From NCBI GenBank assembly GCA_964579505.1, contig CAZOGC010000008.1, positions 1-64,000 on the forward strand: a stretch of 64,000 nucleotides of DNA, in the 5' to 3' direction. Source of the stretch: JAJYSO01 sp964579505. GTDB taxonomy: Bacteria > Bacteroidota > Bacteroidia > Flavobacteriales > Flavobacteriaceae. Under the pieces are notes generated by a model, which saw nothing but the letters and a program-made list of their open reading frames with translations, ran no database searches and was not told where the DNA came from. Shown here piece by piece: positions 1-8,922 of the stretch (positions within the stretch are counted from its first letter, which is position 1; the number at the start of each line of letters is the position of its first letter). The translations under genes were made by a program, and so were the position numbers.

Positions 1-3000
1 AATCGTGATAGGCTTGTTCTTTTTGAATACGCACTTGGTTGGCTTGATTAGAAGTGGCCAAATATTCTAATTTTGAAATCGCCTCAACTTCTAATTTGAG
101 TTGAGAAGCTTTATCGATTTTTCGAAACATCGAATCTAATTGACTAAACACTTCATAGACTTTTCGCGCTGCAAATACCTGTCCCCAAGCTTGACTTACT
201 TTTTGACGAATTTGTAGTTTACTCAAATTTAATCCTTCTTTAGCTAAAGCAATTTTTGCTTTTTGAAGTTTGAGTTTAGGCGCAATTCCGAAAATATCTA
301 TTTCACCTTGTTCAATGCCAACTTTTGTGTATGTATCGGCGTGTCCTTTATAAATTTCGTCTTTACCGGTAAACACGCTAGTCGATCCAAAATTCCAGGC
401 TGTTTTACGCAAAACTTTTTCCTTTTTTATATGGAGTTCCGCAGCTTTAATCAACGGATAATTCGTAGTGGCACGCTCTACGGCTTCTGCTAAAGTCAAA
501 CTTGGCAAGTTAGCTTGCAAGTGTGCATCGTGATTGTCGTGCAGGGTTTGCGCTTCAGCAGAAAATTGTCCGCCAAATAAACTACTACACAACACCAATA
601 AGCTGATGGTGGTGGTTTTAGAAAGGTTCATTTTTTGATGAGTTTTTCGTTCTTCTACATAAGAATACAATACAGGAAGAACTACTAAGGTTAAAAAAGT
701 GGCACTAATTAGTCCACCAATAACAACGGTAGCTAACGGACGTTGCACTTCTGCTCCGGCAGATGATGAAAAAGCCATCGGAATAAAGCCCATAATGGCG
801 GCTGTAGCGGTTAACAAAATAGGGCGAAGGCGCTCATCAGTTCCTTTTACAATGCGTTCTTTAAGGCTGTATCCTTCTTCTTTAAGCGAGTTAAAACGAC
901 TGATTAAAACTAAACCATTGAGCACGGCTACTCCAAAGAGCACGATAAACCCAACACCTGCCGAAATACTAAACGGAATGCCGCGTAGAGCCAAAAAGAA
1001 AACCCCTCCAATGGCAGCCAGGGGAATAGCGACATAAATCATCAGAGCTTGAGCAAATGACTTTAGGGCAAAATACAGCAAGATAAAAATTAGAAACAAG
1101 GCGATGGGGACTACAATCTGTAAGCGATTTGTGGCGCGTTGTAGGTTTTCAAATTCGCCGCCGTAAGTAATGTGGTATCCCGGAGGAAGGTTGAGCTCAG
1201 CGTCTAGTTTTTTCTGAATATCATTAACCACAGATTCTACATCGCGGCCTCTGATGTTTACTCCAACATAAGTGCGCCTAAAAGTGTTTTCGCGTGAAAT
1301 CTGCATTGGCCCGGGTTGATAACTAATGTTAGCCACCTCAGAAATCGGAATTTGTGTACCATCGTTAAGATCGATATACATATAACGTAAATCATCAATG
1401 CTATTGCGGTACTCTTTAGCAAAACGCACCACTAGGTCAAAACGTTTACCGCCTTCAAAAACAACTCCGGCTTTTCCGCCGGCAAAAGCAGTGGTGATGT
1501 AAGTATTGAGTTTATCAATATTTAAACCGTATTGGGCAATTTTAGCACGATTGTAATCCACAGTAATTTGGGGTAAACCCGAAATGCGCTCAGGGCTGAC
1601 GTCGCCAACGCCCGGGATAGGTTTGATAAGTTTGGCAATTTTTTGCCCTTTCTCGGCTAAAACTTCTAAATCATCTCCAAAAAGTTTAATGGCAACATCT
1701 TGCGTAACCCCGCTGAGCAATTCATTAAAGCGCATTTCAATAGGTTGTGTGAATTCATAATTAACCCCAACGAGCTCGTGATTGAGTTTATCTTCAATTT
1801 TATGAATAAGTTCTGCTTTGGAATCAGCGCTAACCCATTTGTCGTGATCTTTTTCTAAGATGATAATCACATCAGCAATATCCATCGGCATAGGGTCAGT
1901 AGGAATATCAGGTACGCCGATATTGGAGGCTACTGTTTTGACTTCAGGAAAGTTGTTGAGAAGAATTGACTCAATCTGTTTAGTGACATCTACCATTTCA
2001 TCAAGGCTACTTCCCGGTCTAATCAAGGCGTGCATAGAGATGTCTCCCTCATCGAGCTGTGGAATAAATTCGCCTCCCATATTTGAGAAGATGTAATAGG
2101 CGCCACCAAATAATAGTAGGGCTAAGATGATGACAAAAGCGCGTATTTTTAAAGCGCCGTTGATGAGCGGTAGATAAGCGCGATGTAAACCTGCTACGAG
2201 CTTAGAACTGATACGCGCTATAAAACGTTCAAATTTAGCAAACCAATTGTTTTCATTTTTTATCGGGCGCATTACTAGCGCTACCATCATTGGTACATAA
2301 GTTAAGCACAACACAATAGCACCTAAAACGGCAAATCCAAAGGTAAAAGCCATCGGTTTAAACATCTTGCCTTCAACACCTTCTAAAAATAAAATAGGCG
2401 TAAAGACGATGAGGATAATTAACTGTCCAAAGAAAGCCGAATTCATCATTGTGCTACTGGCTTTGTAGGTAATGTCATTCATCGCTTTAGAAGTAAATTT
2501 AACCTTACCTGATTTGATGTTTTTTTGAATCAGATGCACGCTGCCTTCAACAATAATCACCGCCCCGTCAACGATAATTCCGAAGTCAATAGCGCCAAGA
2601 CTCATCAGGTTTGCCCAAACACCGGTGATGCGCATCAAGATAAAAGCAAATAGTAAAGAGAGCGGAATGACAGAAGCTGTGATTAGTCCGCCGCGAAGAC
2701 TTCCTAACAAGAAAACAAGTACAAAAATAACAATTAATGCGCCCTCAATAAGGTTTTTAGATACCGTGCTGATGGTGCGATTTATCAAATCACTGCGATC
2801 TAGTAAGGGTTTGATTTCTAAACCTTCAGGAAGTGATTTTTCAATTATTTTCATCCGTTCTTTAACGCGTTCTATGGTGGTGTTAGGATTTGCATCTTTA
2901 AGCATCATAACCACACCACCAACAGCTTCTTTGCCATCGTGCGTAAAGGCGCCATATCTTATTTGTGAGCCGTAATCTACCTTTTCGGCAATCGTACCAA

Positions 3001-3784
3001 TAGTTAATGGGATGCCGTTTTGGGTAGTGACGACAATTTGGCGAATATCATCAAGTGATTCTACTAAACCCTCACCGCGAATAAAGTTGGCCATATTGTT
3101 TTTGACAATATAAGCGCCACCGGTGTTGAGGTTGTTTTTGCTCAAAGCTTCATAGACTTGATTGATAGTGACTCCAAAAGCATTGAGTTTTTCAGGATTT
3201 AAAGCTACTTCGTATTGTTTAGCTTTTCCGCCTAAGGTGTTAACACCGATAACGCCGTCAATCATCGTGAGTTGTCGGGCAACAATCCAATCTTGAATGG
3301 TGCGTAACTCGGTGAGGCTATACTTATCTTCATACCCGGGTTTAGGGTCGATGGAGTACTGATAAATTCCTCCTAATCCTGTGGTGATGGGCCCCATAAA
3401 AGGCGTCCCAAATTTTTTAGGAATTTCTTCTTGTACTTCATTGAGTTTTTCGCTGACCAGTTGGCGCGGTTTATAAGTGCCCATATCTTCATCAAAGACA
3501 ATGGTGACTACTGATAGGCCAAAGCGCGAAATAGAGCGAATTTCATTAACACCGGGTAAGTTGCCCATAGCGAGTTCTATGGGATAGGTAACAAATTGCT
3601 CAATGTCTTCGGTGCCTAAGGTAGGGGCTGTGGTCATTATTTGCACCTGATTGTTGGTGATGTCAGGCACAGAACCTAGCTTGACGGTTTTCATTGAATA
3701 GATTCCGGTACCAATAAGCGCCAAGACCAGTAACCCAACAATAAATTTATGGTTTATGGAAAAATCAATTATTCTATTGATCAT
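1..3784 (-). CDS. CusA/CzcA-type heavy-metal RND efflux pump fused to a TolC-like outer-membrane domain (3' end outside window)
   Basis: Read from the ATG at 3784-3782, one open frame runs to the window edge (1261 codons); I checked frame continuity at several points. Residues 1 to about 1050 are a heavy-metal RND pump, with a first membrane helix near residue 15 and the transmembrane signature DFGIIVDGAVIIVE near residue 400. That DFG...D form resembles divalent-cation (Zn/Co/Cd-type) pumps more than the Cu/Ag class, so CusA should not be assumed. An internal Met at about residue 1052 (position 631) begins a signal-peptide-like stretch followed by a TolC-family coiled-coil domain. Such inner-membrane/outer-membrane fusions are known in Bacteroidota. 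It lies downstream of a His/Cys-rich DUF6660 gene on the same strand. The membrane-fusion partner is not in view. Metal specificity is inferred only. Confidence 0.9.
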   Translation of the reverse strand, partial: MINRIIDFSINHKFIVGLLVLALIGTGIYSMKTVKLGSVPDITNNQVQIMTTAPTLGTEDIEQFVTYPIELAMGNLPGVNEIRSISRFGLSVVTIVFDEDMGTYKPRQLVSEKLNEVQEEIPKKFGTPFMGPITTGLGGIYQYSIDPKPGYEDKYSLTELRTIQDWIVARQLTMIDGVIGVNTLGGKAKQYEVALNPEKLNAFGVTINQVYEALSKNNLNTGGAYIVKNNMANFIRGEGLVESLDDIRQIVVTTQNGIPLTIGTIAEKVDYGSQIRYGAFTHDGKEAVGGVVMMLKDANPNTTIERVKERMKIIEKSLPEGLEIKPLLDRSDLINRTISTVSKNLIEGALIVIFVLVFLLGSLRGGLITASVIPLSLLFAFILMRITGVWANLMSLGAIDFGIIVDGAVIIVEGSVHLIQKNIKSGKVKFTSKAMNDITYKASSTMMNSAFFGQLIILIVFTPILFLEGVEGKMFKPMAFTFGFAVLGAIVLCLTYVPMMVALVMRPIKNENNWFAKFERFIARISSKLVAGLHRAYLPLINGALKIRAFVIILALLLFGGAYYIFSNMGGEFIPQLDEGDISMHALIRPGSSLDEMVDVTKQIESILLNNFPEVKTVASNIGVPDIPTDPMPMDIADVIIILEKDHDKWVSADSKAELIHKIEDKLNHELVGVNYEFTQPIEMRFNELLSGVTQDVAIKLFGDDLEVLAEKGQKIAKLIKPIPGVGDVSPERISGLPQITVDYNRAKIAQYGLNIDKLNTYITTAFAGGKAGVVFEGGKRFDLVVRFAKEYRNSIDDLRYMYIDLNDGTQIPISEVANISYQPGPMQISRENTFRRTYVGVNIRGRDVESVVNDIQKKLDAELNLPPGYHITYGGEFENLQRATNRLQIVVPIALFLIFILLYFALKSFAQALMIYVAIPLAAIGGVFFLALRGIPFSISAGVGFIVLFGVAVLNGLVLISRFNSLKEEGYSLKERIVKGTDERLRPILLTATAAIMGFIPMAFSSSAGAEVQRPLATVVIGGLISATFLTLVVLPVLYSYVEERKTHQKMNLSKTTTISLLVLCSSLFGGQFSAEAQTLHDNHDAHLQANLPSLTLAEAVERATTNYPLIKAAELHIKKEKVLRKTAWNFGSTSVFTGKDEIYKGHADTYTKVGIEQGEIDIFGIAPKLKLQKAKIALAKEGLNLSKLQIRQKVSQAWGQVFAARKVYEVFSQLDSMFRKIDKASQLKLEVEAISKLEYLATSNQANQVRIQKEQAYHD

Positions 3785-3920
3785 TATTACATGTTTAATT
3801 CAGTTAGATTTTTGAAAAAAGAAAAGAATAATACACGCGATATAGCCAACCATTAGATTTACTTGCATTGTTAACAGTGTAAATCTAGGAAGGGATAAGG
3901 GTGTTTATTTGCTAACGGAA

Positions 3921-4238
3921 TTAAATACGTGGAGGTTGCAAAATGGGAGAGACCACCTCTTGCTCTGCCGGAATTAAGTAGGAGAAATAGGGTTTAATAG
4001 GTTCTTTGTGTAAGGTAGTAACAACAACAAGTGGTTGCGATTGACTGACGTCTATATGACAACATTGACAAGAACAAAAAGGGGAGCAAGCGTCAGACGA
4101 GTGCGTATGGTTGTAATCTTGTTGAAGAACGTGAGTGGAGGTATCCTCTTTGTGAGCGTGATAAGCTTCTGCATCAGAACAAGGCATTACATTGAGCCCG
4201 ATGAAATAGATGGCGAATATGAAAGCAGTTATTCTCAC
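3921..4238 (-). CDS. DUF6660 family small periplasmic His/Cys-rich protein
   Basis: A 105-residue protein with an N-terminal hydrophobic segment ending in a small-residue/Cys region (NVMPCSDAEA), then a His-rich stretch and the cysteine cluster CSPFCSCQCCH around residues 51-61. It ends in LQPPRI, a typical tail of the DUF6660 family found beside CusA/CzcA-TolC genes in flavobacteria. The His/Cys content suggests periplasmic metal binding, perhaps a sensor or buffer for the adjacent pump; this is inference, as the family has no established biochemical function that I know of. It is 136 bp upstream of the RND gene on the same strand and probably co-transcribed. Confidence 0.8.
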   Translation of the reverse strand: MRITAFIFAIYFIGLNVMPCSDAEAYHAHKEDTSTHVLQQDYNHTHSSDACSPFCSCQCCHIDVSQSQPLVVVTTLHKEPIKPYFSYLIPAEQEVVSPILQPPRI

Positions 4239-4262
4239 GTAATTTAGCTTTTTATAGCTTAG

Positions 4263-4311
4263 TGGCGTGCAAAATAAATAATTTTTATAAGGATAGCTTT
4301 ATTGCACGCCA
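4263..4311. repeat. Inverted repeat between META lipoprotein and DUF6660 genes
   Basis: Perfect 10-bp arms TGGCGTGCAA (4263-4272) and TTGCACGCCA (4302-4311), which extend inward as ATAAA/TTTAT if one base is bulged. On the - strand it lies between the META gene stop and the DUF6660 start. No T-run follows on that strand, so it is not a textbook terminator. It could be a terminator variant, a leader hairpin of the metal-efflux operon or an operator pair. Confidence 0.5.
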
Positions 4312-4345
4312 TAATAAGATTAGTTTAACAGTTTTTGTGTAGCGG

Positions 4346-5158
4346 TTATTCCGGATAAATGGCTTCAAAAACAGCTAGTGTTTTTCCTTTTTTGTCTTTA
4401 AGAGTTAGCACATCGTTATAAAGACTGTATTGTGTTGTGGCTTGAAGTGCATTAAAAAATGTGCGTTCTGTTTTGCCCCCGTCTAAACAAGCTTTTAAGG
4501 TGGCGACTATTTTAGAAAATTGGAGCTGTCTTTTGTCGGTGTTGAGGTTGTATTGCCCGGAAAAGGTATTACATCCGGCAAATCCATAAGCCTGGTTATT
4601 TCCTTCTTTTAAATAGAAAAAAGGTTCTTTTTTCTGCGCATCTTTGAGGGTTATTTTTGTGCCTTTAAGAGCTTTTAACTGCCAGTGTTTATCGGTTATC
4701 TGGGTGTCTTGGATAAGCTCGTTTTCCGGTATTTTCTTAAAAGTAGCGAGCCTGTTGCCATCGCTGTCTTTTAAGGTAAGAAGATCTCCTTTTAGTTGGT
4801 ACTTGGTTGCGTCTTTAAAAGCATGTAAAACCTTGTTTTCATCAAGTTTTAAGTTAGGGCAAGCCATTCTAGTGGTGGCCATGCTGGAGAATTGAATATG
4901 ATGCCCTTTTTGCAGGGTGTATTGCCCCATAAAATTATTGCATCCTAAAAAACCACCTACTCGGTTTGTGCCGGCTTCTAACACAAAATAAATAGGTTTT
5001 TGGCTATCTGTAGAATTGGCTATTTCTTGTCCGTTAAGTGTGGTAAGTTCCCAACTGGTATTAGTTAGGTTGTTTGTGTTACTCAGGTTGTTTTTGATTC
5101 CTTTGCAAGCACCAAAAGTGAGTGCTACTAAACAAAGAAGAATAAATTTGTTTTTCAT
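4346..5158 (-). CDS. Lipoprotein with two META (HslJ-like) domains
   Basis: 270 residues. The signal peptide ends in a lipobox (LTFGAC, Cys at about residue 18). Two homologous META domains follow, about residues 30-140 and 155-265, each with the family pattern of a Trp-containing start (TSWELTTLNG; KHWQLKALKG), a GxxGCNxFxGxY core (GGFLGCNNFMGQY; YGFAGCNTFSGQY) and a conserved Cys near the end (TRMACPNL; TLKACLDG). META/HslJ proteins are small periplasmic or lipid-anchored proteins tied to stress or antibiotic tolerance in E. coli, but their biochemistry is unclear. The tandem duplication is visible directly. It is separated from rnr upstream by only about 40 bp. Confidence 0.85.
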   Translation of the reverse strand: MKNKFILLCLVALTFGACKGIKNNLSNTNNLTNTSWELTTLNGQEIANSTDSQKPIYFVLEAGTNRVGGFLGCNNFMGQYTLQKGHHIQFSSMATTRMACPNLKLDENKVLHAFKDATKYQLKGDLLTLKDSDGNRLATFKKIPENELIQDTQITDKHWQLKALKGTKITLKDAQKKEPFFYLKEGNNQAYGFAGCNTFSGQYNLNTDKRQLQFSKIVATLKACLDGGKTERTFFNALQATTQYSLYNDVLTLKDKKGKTLAVFEAIYPE

Positions 5159-5199
5159 GATAGGTATTTTTGCGGTTAGAAAGGTACAGAAAGAGAAAA

Positions 5200-7419
5200 T
5201 TAGGCGGATAATTCTTCTTTTTTGCCTATTAATTCAAAATCTAGATTGCGTTTAACTAAATCAGTATGGGTAACTTTTACACACACCTCATCACCGAGTT
5301 GGTAGGTTTTGTGCGTATGTCTTCCCACAATTGCATATTTTTCTTGTACAAAATCAAAATGATCTTCGTTAATATTGCGTAAGCGCACCAATCCTTCACA
5401 TTTATTCTCCATTATTTCAACAAATATGCCAAAGTCAGTTACGCCAGAGATAACACCAAGAAAAGTTTTGCCTTTGTATTGCTGCATAAACTTGACTTGC
5501 ATGTATTTTATAGAGTCACGTTCAGCTTCGGTTGCAAATGATTCAGTTTCGCTACAATGCTTACAATAAGTTTCATATTCAACCTCATTAGCCGATGGTT
5601 TTTCATCTAAATAGCGTTGTAATAATCTATGTACTATAACATCCGGGTACCTCCGAATAGGAGAAGTGAAATGAGAATAGTAGTCAAAAGCCAAGCCGTA
5701 ATGTCCAATATTCTCGGTGCTGTAATAAGCTTTGCTCATAGAGCGAATGGCTAGGGTATCTACTAGATTTTGTTCTCTTTTCCCCGCCACGTTTTTGAGT
5801 AGCCCGTTTAAAGATTGTGCGGTTGATTGACGATCTTTAAAGTTGAGTTTGTACCCAAATTGATGTACTAAATCGTTTAGGGCAGAAAGTTTTTCTTCAT
5901 TAGGTTCATCGTGACAGCGATACACAAAGGTTTTTTTAGGTTGTTGTTTACCAATAAATTCAGAAACTCTTTTGTTGGCCAACAGCATAAATTCTTCGAT
6001 AAGTTTGTTGGCGTCTTTTGCTGTTTTAAAATAAATGCCAATCGGTTCTTTAGTTGGACTGAGGTTAAATTTAACTTCTACCTTATCAAAAGAAATAGCG
6101 CCGTTTTGCATGCGGTTAGCGCGTAGTTTTTTTGCTAGTTTGTCTAAGGTAAGAGTGCCCTCAACGATGGGTTTTGGTGCGGTGTATGCTTGTTGAGATA
6201 AGGCGATTTCTTGAGGAATTTTTCCCGCTTGGGTCTCAATAATGTGTTGCGCTTCTTCGTAAGCAAACCGAGCATCGCTACAAATAACGGTTCGGCCAAA
6301 CCATTGTGAAATAATTTTAGCTTCCGGATTGATTTCAAAAATGGCCGAAAAAGTATATTTTTCTTCATTTGGTCGTAAAGAACACGCCATATTAGATAAT
6401 ACTTCAGGTAGCATAGGAATAACCCGATCTACCAAATAAATAGACGTGCCGCGTTCATAAGCTTCTTCGTCAAGAATACTTCCGGGAGTAACATAATGCG
6501 ATACATCAGCAATGTGAATGCCCACTTCATAGTTTCCGTTTTTTAGCTTTTGAAAACTGAGCGCATCATCAAAATCTTTGGCATCTTTTGGATCTATAGT
6601 AAAAGTGAGTGTTTTACGCATATCGCGTCGCTTTTTAATTTCAGCGGGCTTAATGCGCGTATCCAGATTATTGGCAAAATCTTCTACTTCTTTTGGAAAA
6701 TCACTAGCCAAACCGGTTTCGGCTAAAATGGCTTGCATTTCTGTTTCGTGTTCGCCGGGTTGTCCTAATACTTTTGTAATTCTTCCTTCAGGAGAATCGG
6801 CGTGTTTAGGCCATTTTTCAATTTCTACTTGTACTACTTCACCATCTTTGGCGCGTTTAACAGCATTTCTAGGCACAAAAATATCTACATACATTTTTGG
6901 GTTGTTCACTTCAACAAAGCCAAAGGTGCTTTTAAGACGTAAGATACCCACAAAAGTGGTTTTCTTTCGTTTTAAAATTTGAGTTATTTCTCCTTCAGGT
7001 TTGTTTTTTTGAGCGTTACCAAAGCAGTAAACCTGCACGTGGTCACCATCTAAGGCTTTGTTGAGGCGTTTGCGCGGAATAAATATATCTTCTGCTAAAT
7101 CTTCTACAATTACGTAGCCATTGCCACGGGTGTTCATGTCTAAAACGCCTTCAAAATAATCGGGACTTCCGGCTAGTTTGTATTTACCCCGACCCACCGG
7201 ATCGATTTTGCTTTTTCCGGATAATTGTGCTAAGTCTTTCACAATTTGGTTGCGTCCGTTAGCATCTTTTATTTCTAGTTTAGAAGCAATTTGTTTATAA
7301 TTAAGCGGTTTATCCGGGTTTTTACGAAGAACAGATAGAATGCGTTTGGCATAACTTTCTCCTCTTTTAGCGCGCTTGCCTTGTTTGAGGTTTTTAGATT
7401 TGTTTTTCCTTTTCGTCAT
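5200..7419 (-). CDS. rnr: Ribonuclease R (RNase II/R family 3'-5' exoribonuclease)
   Basis: 739 residues with the full RNase R order: a Lys/Arg-rich N-terminus, a winged-helix segment (about 22-82), two cold-shock-type OB folds (about 85-225), the RNB catalytic domain, and a C-terminal S1 domain (about 640-725, GVISGVTDFGIFVEI). The catalytic metal-binding motif DPKDAKDFDDA is at about residues 276-286, and HIADVSHYV follows. It degrades structured RNA and mRNA and supports RNA quality control in the cytosol. The length is normal for flavobacterial RNase R. It is divergent from the GlmU-family gene across about 190 bp. Confidence 0.96.
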   Translation of the reverse strand: MTKRKNKSKNLKQGKRAKRGESYAKRILSVLRKNPDKPLNYKQIASKLEIKDANGRNQIVKDLAQLSGKSKIDPVGRGKYKLAGSPDYFEGVLDMNTRGNGYVIVEDLAEDIFIPRKRLNKALDGDHVQVYCFGNAQKNKPEGEITQILKRKKTTFVGILRLKSTFGFVEVNNPKMYVDIFVPRNAVKRAKDGEVVQVEIEKWPKHADSPEGRITKVLGQPGEHETEMQAILAETGLASDFPKEVEDFANNLDTRIKPAEIKKRRDMRKTLTFTIDPKDAKDFDDALSFQKLKNGNYEVGIHIADVSHYVTPGSILDEEAYERGTSIYLVDRVIPMLPEVLSNMACSLRPNEEKYTFSAIFEINPEAKIISQWFGRTVICSDARFAYEEAQHIIETQAGKIPQEIALSQQAYTAPKPIVEGTLTLDKLAKKLRANRMQNGAISFDKVEVKFNLSPTKEPIGIYFKTAKDANKLIEEFMLLANKRVSEFIGKQQPKKTFVYRCHDEPNEEKLSALNDLVHQFGYKLNFKDRQSTAQSLNGLLKNVAGKREQNLVDTLAIRSMSKAYYSTENIGHYGLAFDYYSHFTSPIRRYPDVIVHRLLQRYLDEKPSANEVEYETYCKHCSETESFATEAERDSIKYMQVKFMQQYKGKTFLGVISGVTDFGIFVEIMENKCEGLVRLRNINEDHFDFVQEKYAIVGRHTHKTYQLGDEVCVKVTHTDLVKRNLDFELIGKKEELSA

Positions 7420-7613
7420 GTAAATTAAGTGTATACGAATATAGATTGTTAGTGGGTTCTTTAGAAGAATGAAGACGTAGCGTAAGTCTATTCGTTTAAA
7501 AAAGAAGTGTCTATACTTTGCAAAAGTAAAAAAATAACTGGTTTGAAGCGGATTATTCTGTTATGAAAGTGTTACGCAAAACTTTTAGTACATTCGCCTG
7601 AAATAAGATAGCG
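7420..7613. promoter_or_regulatory. Divergent intergenic region between rnr and the GlmU-family gene
   Basis: 194 bp without a gene. On the + strand, TATACTTTG (7512-7520) is close to, but one base longer than, the Bacteroidota -7 consensus TAnnTTTG. It lies about 95 bp upstream of the GlmU-family ATG. No clear terminator or operator was seen. Confidence 0.35.
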
Positions 7614-8786
7614 ATGAATGTAGTTCTTTTTGATGGCCCTGAGCGCCCCGATTTATTGCCGTTTACGTTTACACGTCCGGTAGCTGATATTCGTGTAGGT
7701 ATATGGACACTTCGCGAAAAATGGGAACATTTTTTAGATGAAAAAACCACGACTAAGACAGAAGCCTACCTCGCCAAGAAATGGCCTTTGCAATTGGCAG
7801 ACAAAAATGTGTTTATCAACCCGGCTTTCTTGCCATCAAATGCGCTAAAAACACAAGTTATTGCGCTTAATGAAGGAGAAAAATTAGTGTGTAACAACCA
7901 ATTAGTGGCTTTTGTTTTTAGCGGAAAAAAACTACCCGATATAGAGCGTTTTACGGTAATTGAAGTAAATGAACAACCGCTTCATATTCAGTATTCGTGG
8001 GATATTTTTGCCCAAAATTCGGCTGCTATAGTACGCGACTTTGAGCAAATTACGGCGGGTAGAGTTTCGGCTCAAATTCCGGATTCGGTATTTACGGTAA
8101 ATAAATTGGCTATTTTTATAGAACCCGGAGCCAAACTACTAAATTGTAGTCTTAATGCAGAAGAGGGGCCTATTTATATAGGAAAAGAAGCGGAAATAAT
8201 GGAAGGGGCTCATCTTCGCGGGCCATTTGCAATGGGGAAACATTCCTATATAAAAATGGGGGCTAAAATATATGGAGGAACTACACTGGGTCCTCATTGT
8301 AAGGTAGGGGGTGAAGTTAGTAATTCTGTGTTGATGGGATTTTCTAATAAAGGTCACGACGGGTTTTTAGGAAATGCGGTATTAGGTGAATGGTGTAATA
8401 TTGGAGCAGATTCTAATAACTCTAACCTGAAAAATAATTATGCAGAAGTGAAGTTGTGGAATTATATAGAAGAGCGATTTGTAACAACCGGATTGCAATT
8501 TTGTGGTCTGATGATGGGTGATCATTCTAAATGTGGTATTAACACCATGTTTAATACGGGAACAGTAGTGGGCGTAAGCGCTAATATTTTTGGCACCGGG
8601 TTTCCGCGTAATTTTGTTCCGAGTTTTTCGTGGGGTGGAAGCAATAAAATGATAACCTATAAACCTGAAAAAGTATTTGAAGTAGCCCAAAAAGTAATGC
8701 AGCGCAGACAGGTTAAATTTACAGAAGAAGACTGCGCCATTTTGCAACACGTCTTTGAGATTACACAAAATTACAGAAGAGCATAA
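7614..8786 (+). CDS. GlmU-family putative sugar-nucleotidyltransferase / left-handed beta-helix protein
   Basis: 390 residues. The N-terminal part starts MNVVLFDGPERPDLLPFT and is a short, atypical nucleotidyltransferase-like region. It lacks the canonical GGxGTRL loop of GlmU. From about residue 170 a left-handed beta-helix (hexapeptide repeat) domain follows, with many Gly/Ile/Val-containing turns, ending in an acyl/acetyltransferase-like cap. This matches the flavobacterial GlmU-family proteins often labelled putative sugar nucleotidyltransferase or glucose-1-phosphate thymidylyltransferase. Catalytic activity is not proven, since the N-terminal loop differs from true GlmU. A role in cell-envelope sugar synthesis is an inference from the family. 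Confidence 0.85.
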   Translation: MNVVLFDGPERPDLLPFTFTRPVADIRVGIWTLREKWEHFLDEKTTTKTEAYLAKKWPLQLADKNVFINPAFLPSNALKTQVIALNEGEKLVCNNQLVAFVFSGKKLPDIERFTVIEVNEQPLHIQYSWDIFAQNSAAIVRDFEQITAGRVSAQIPDSVFTVNKLAIFIEPGAKLLNCSLNAEEGPIYIGKEAEIMEGAHLRGPFAMGKHSYIKMGAKIYGGTTLGPHCKVGGEVSNSVLMGFSNKGHDGFLGNAVLGEWCNIGADSNNSNLKNNYAEVKLWNYIEERFVTTGLQFCGLMMGDHSKCGINTMFNTGTVVGVSANIFGTGFPRNFVPSFSWGGSNKMITYKPEKVFEVAQKVMQRRQVKFTEEDCAILQHVFEITQNYRRA

Positions 8787-8922
8787 AAAGTATAAAAACG
8801 GGTTTAACTAGGTAAAAAAAGAGTTTATAGAGGCTTTGTTTTACAGATTCTACAAAAAACTTTACATTAGTGCGCTGTTTTTTGTATGCTACAACGGCAA
8901 TTTTTCATCAATTTAAAAATAT

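Noticed and set aside
2625..2975. 116-codon open frame on the + strand
   Set aside because: Antisense to the RND pump membrane domain.
6578..6982. 134-codon open frame on the + strand
   Set aside because: Antisense to rnr, whose cold-shock and RNB motifs are clear in this stretch.
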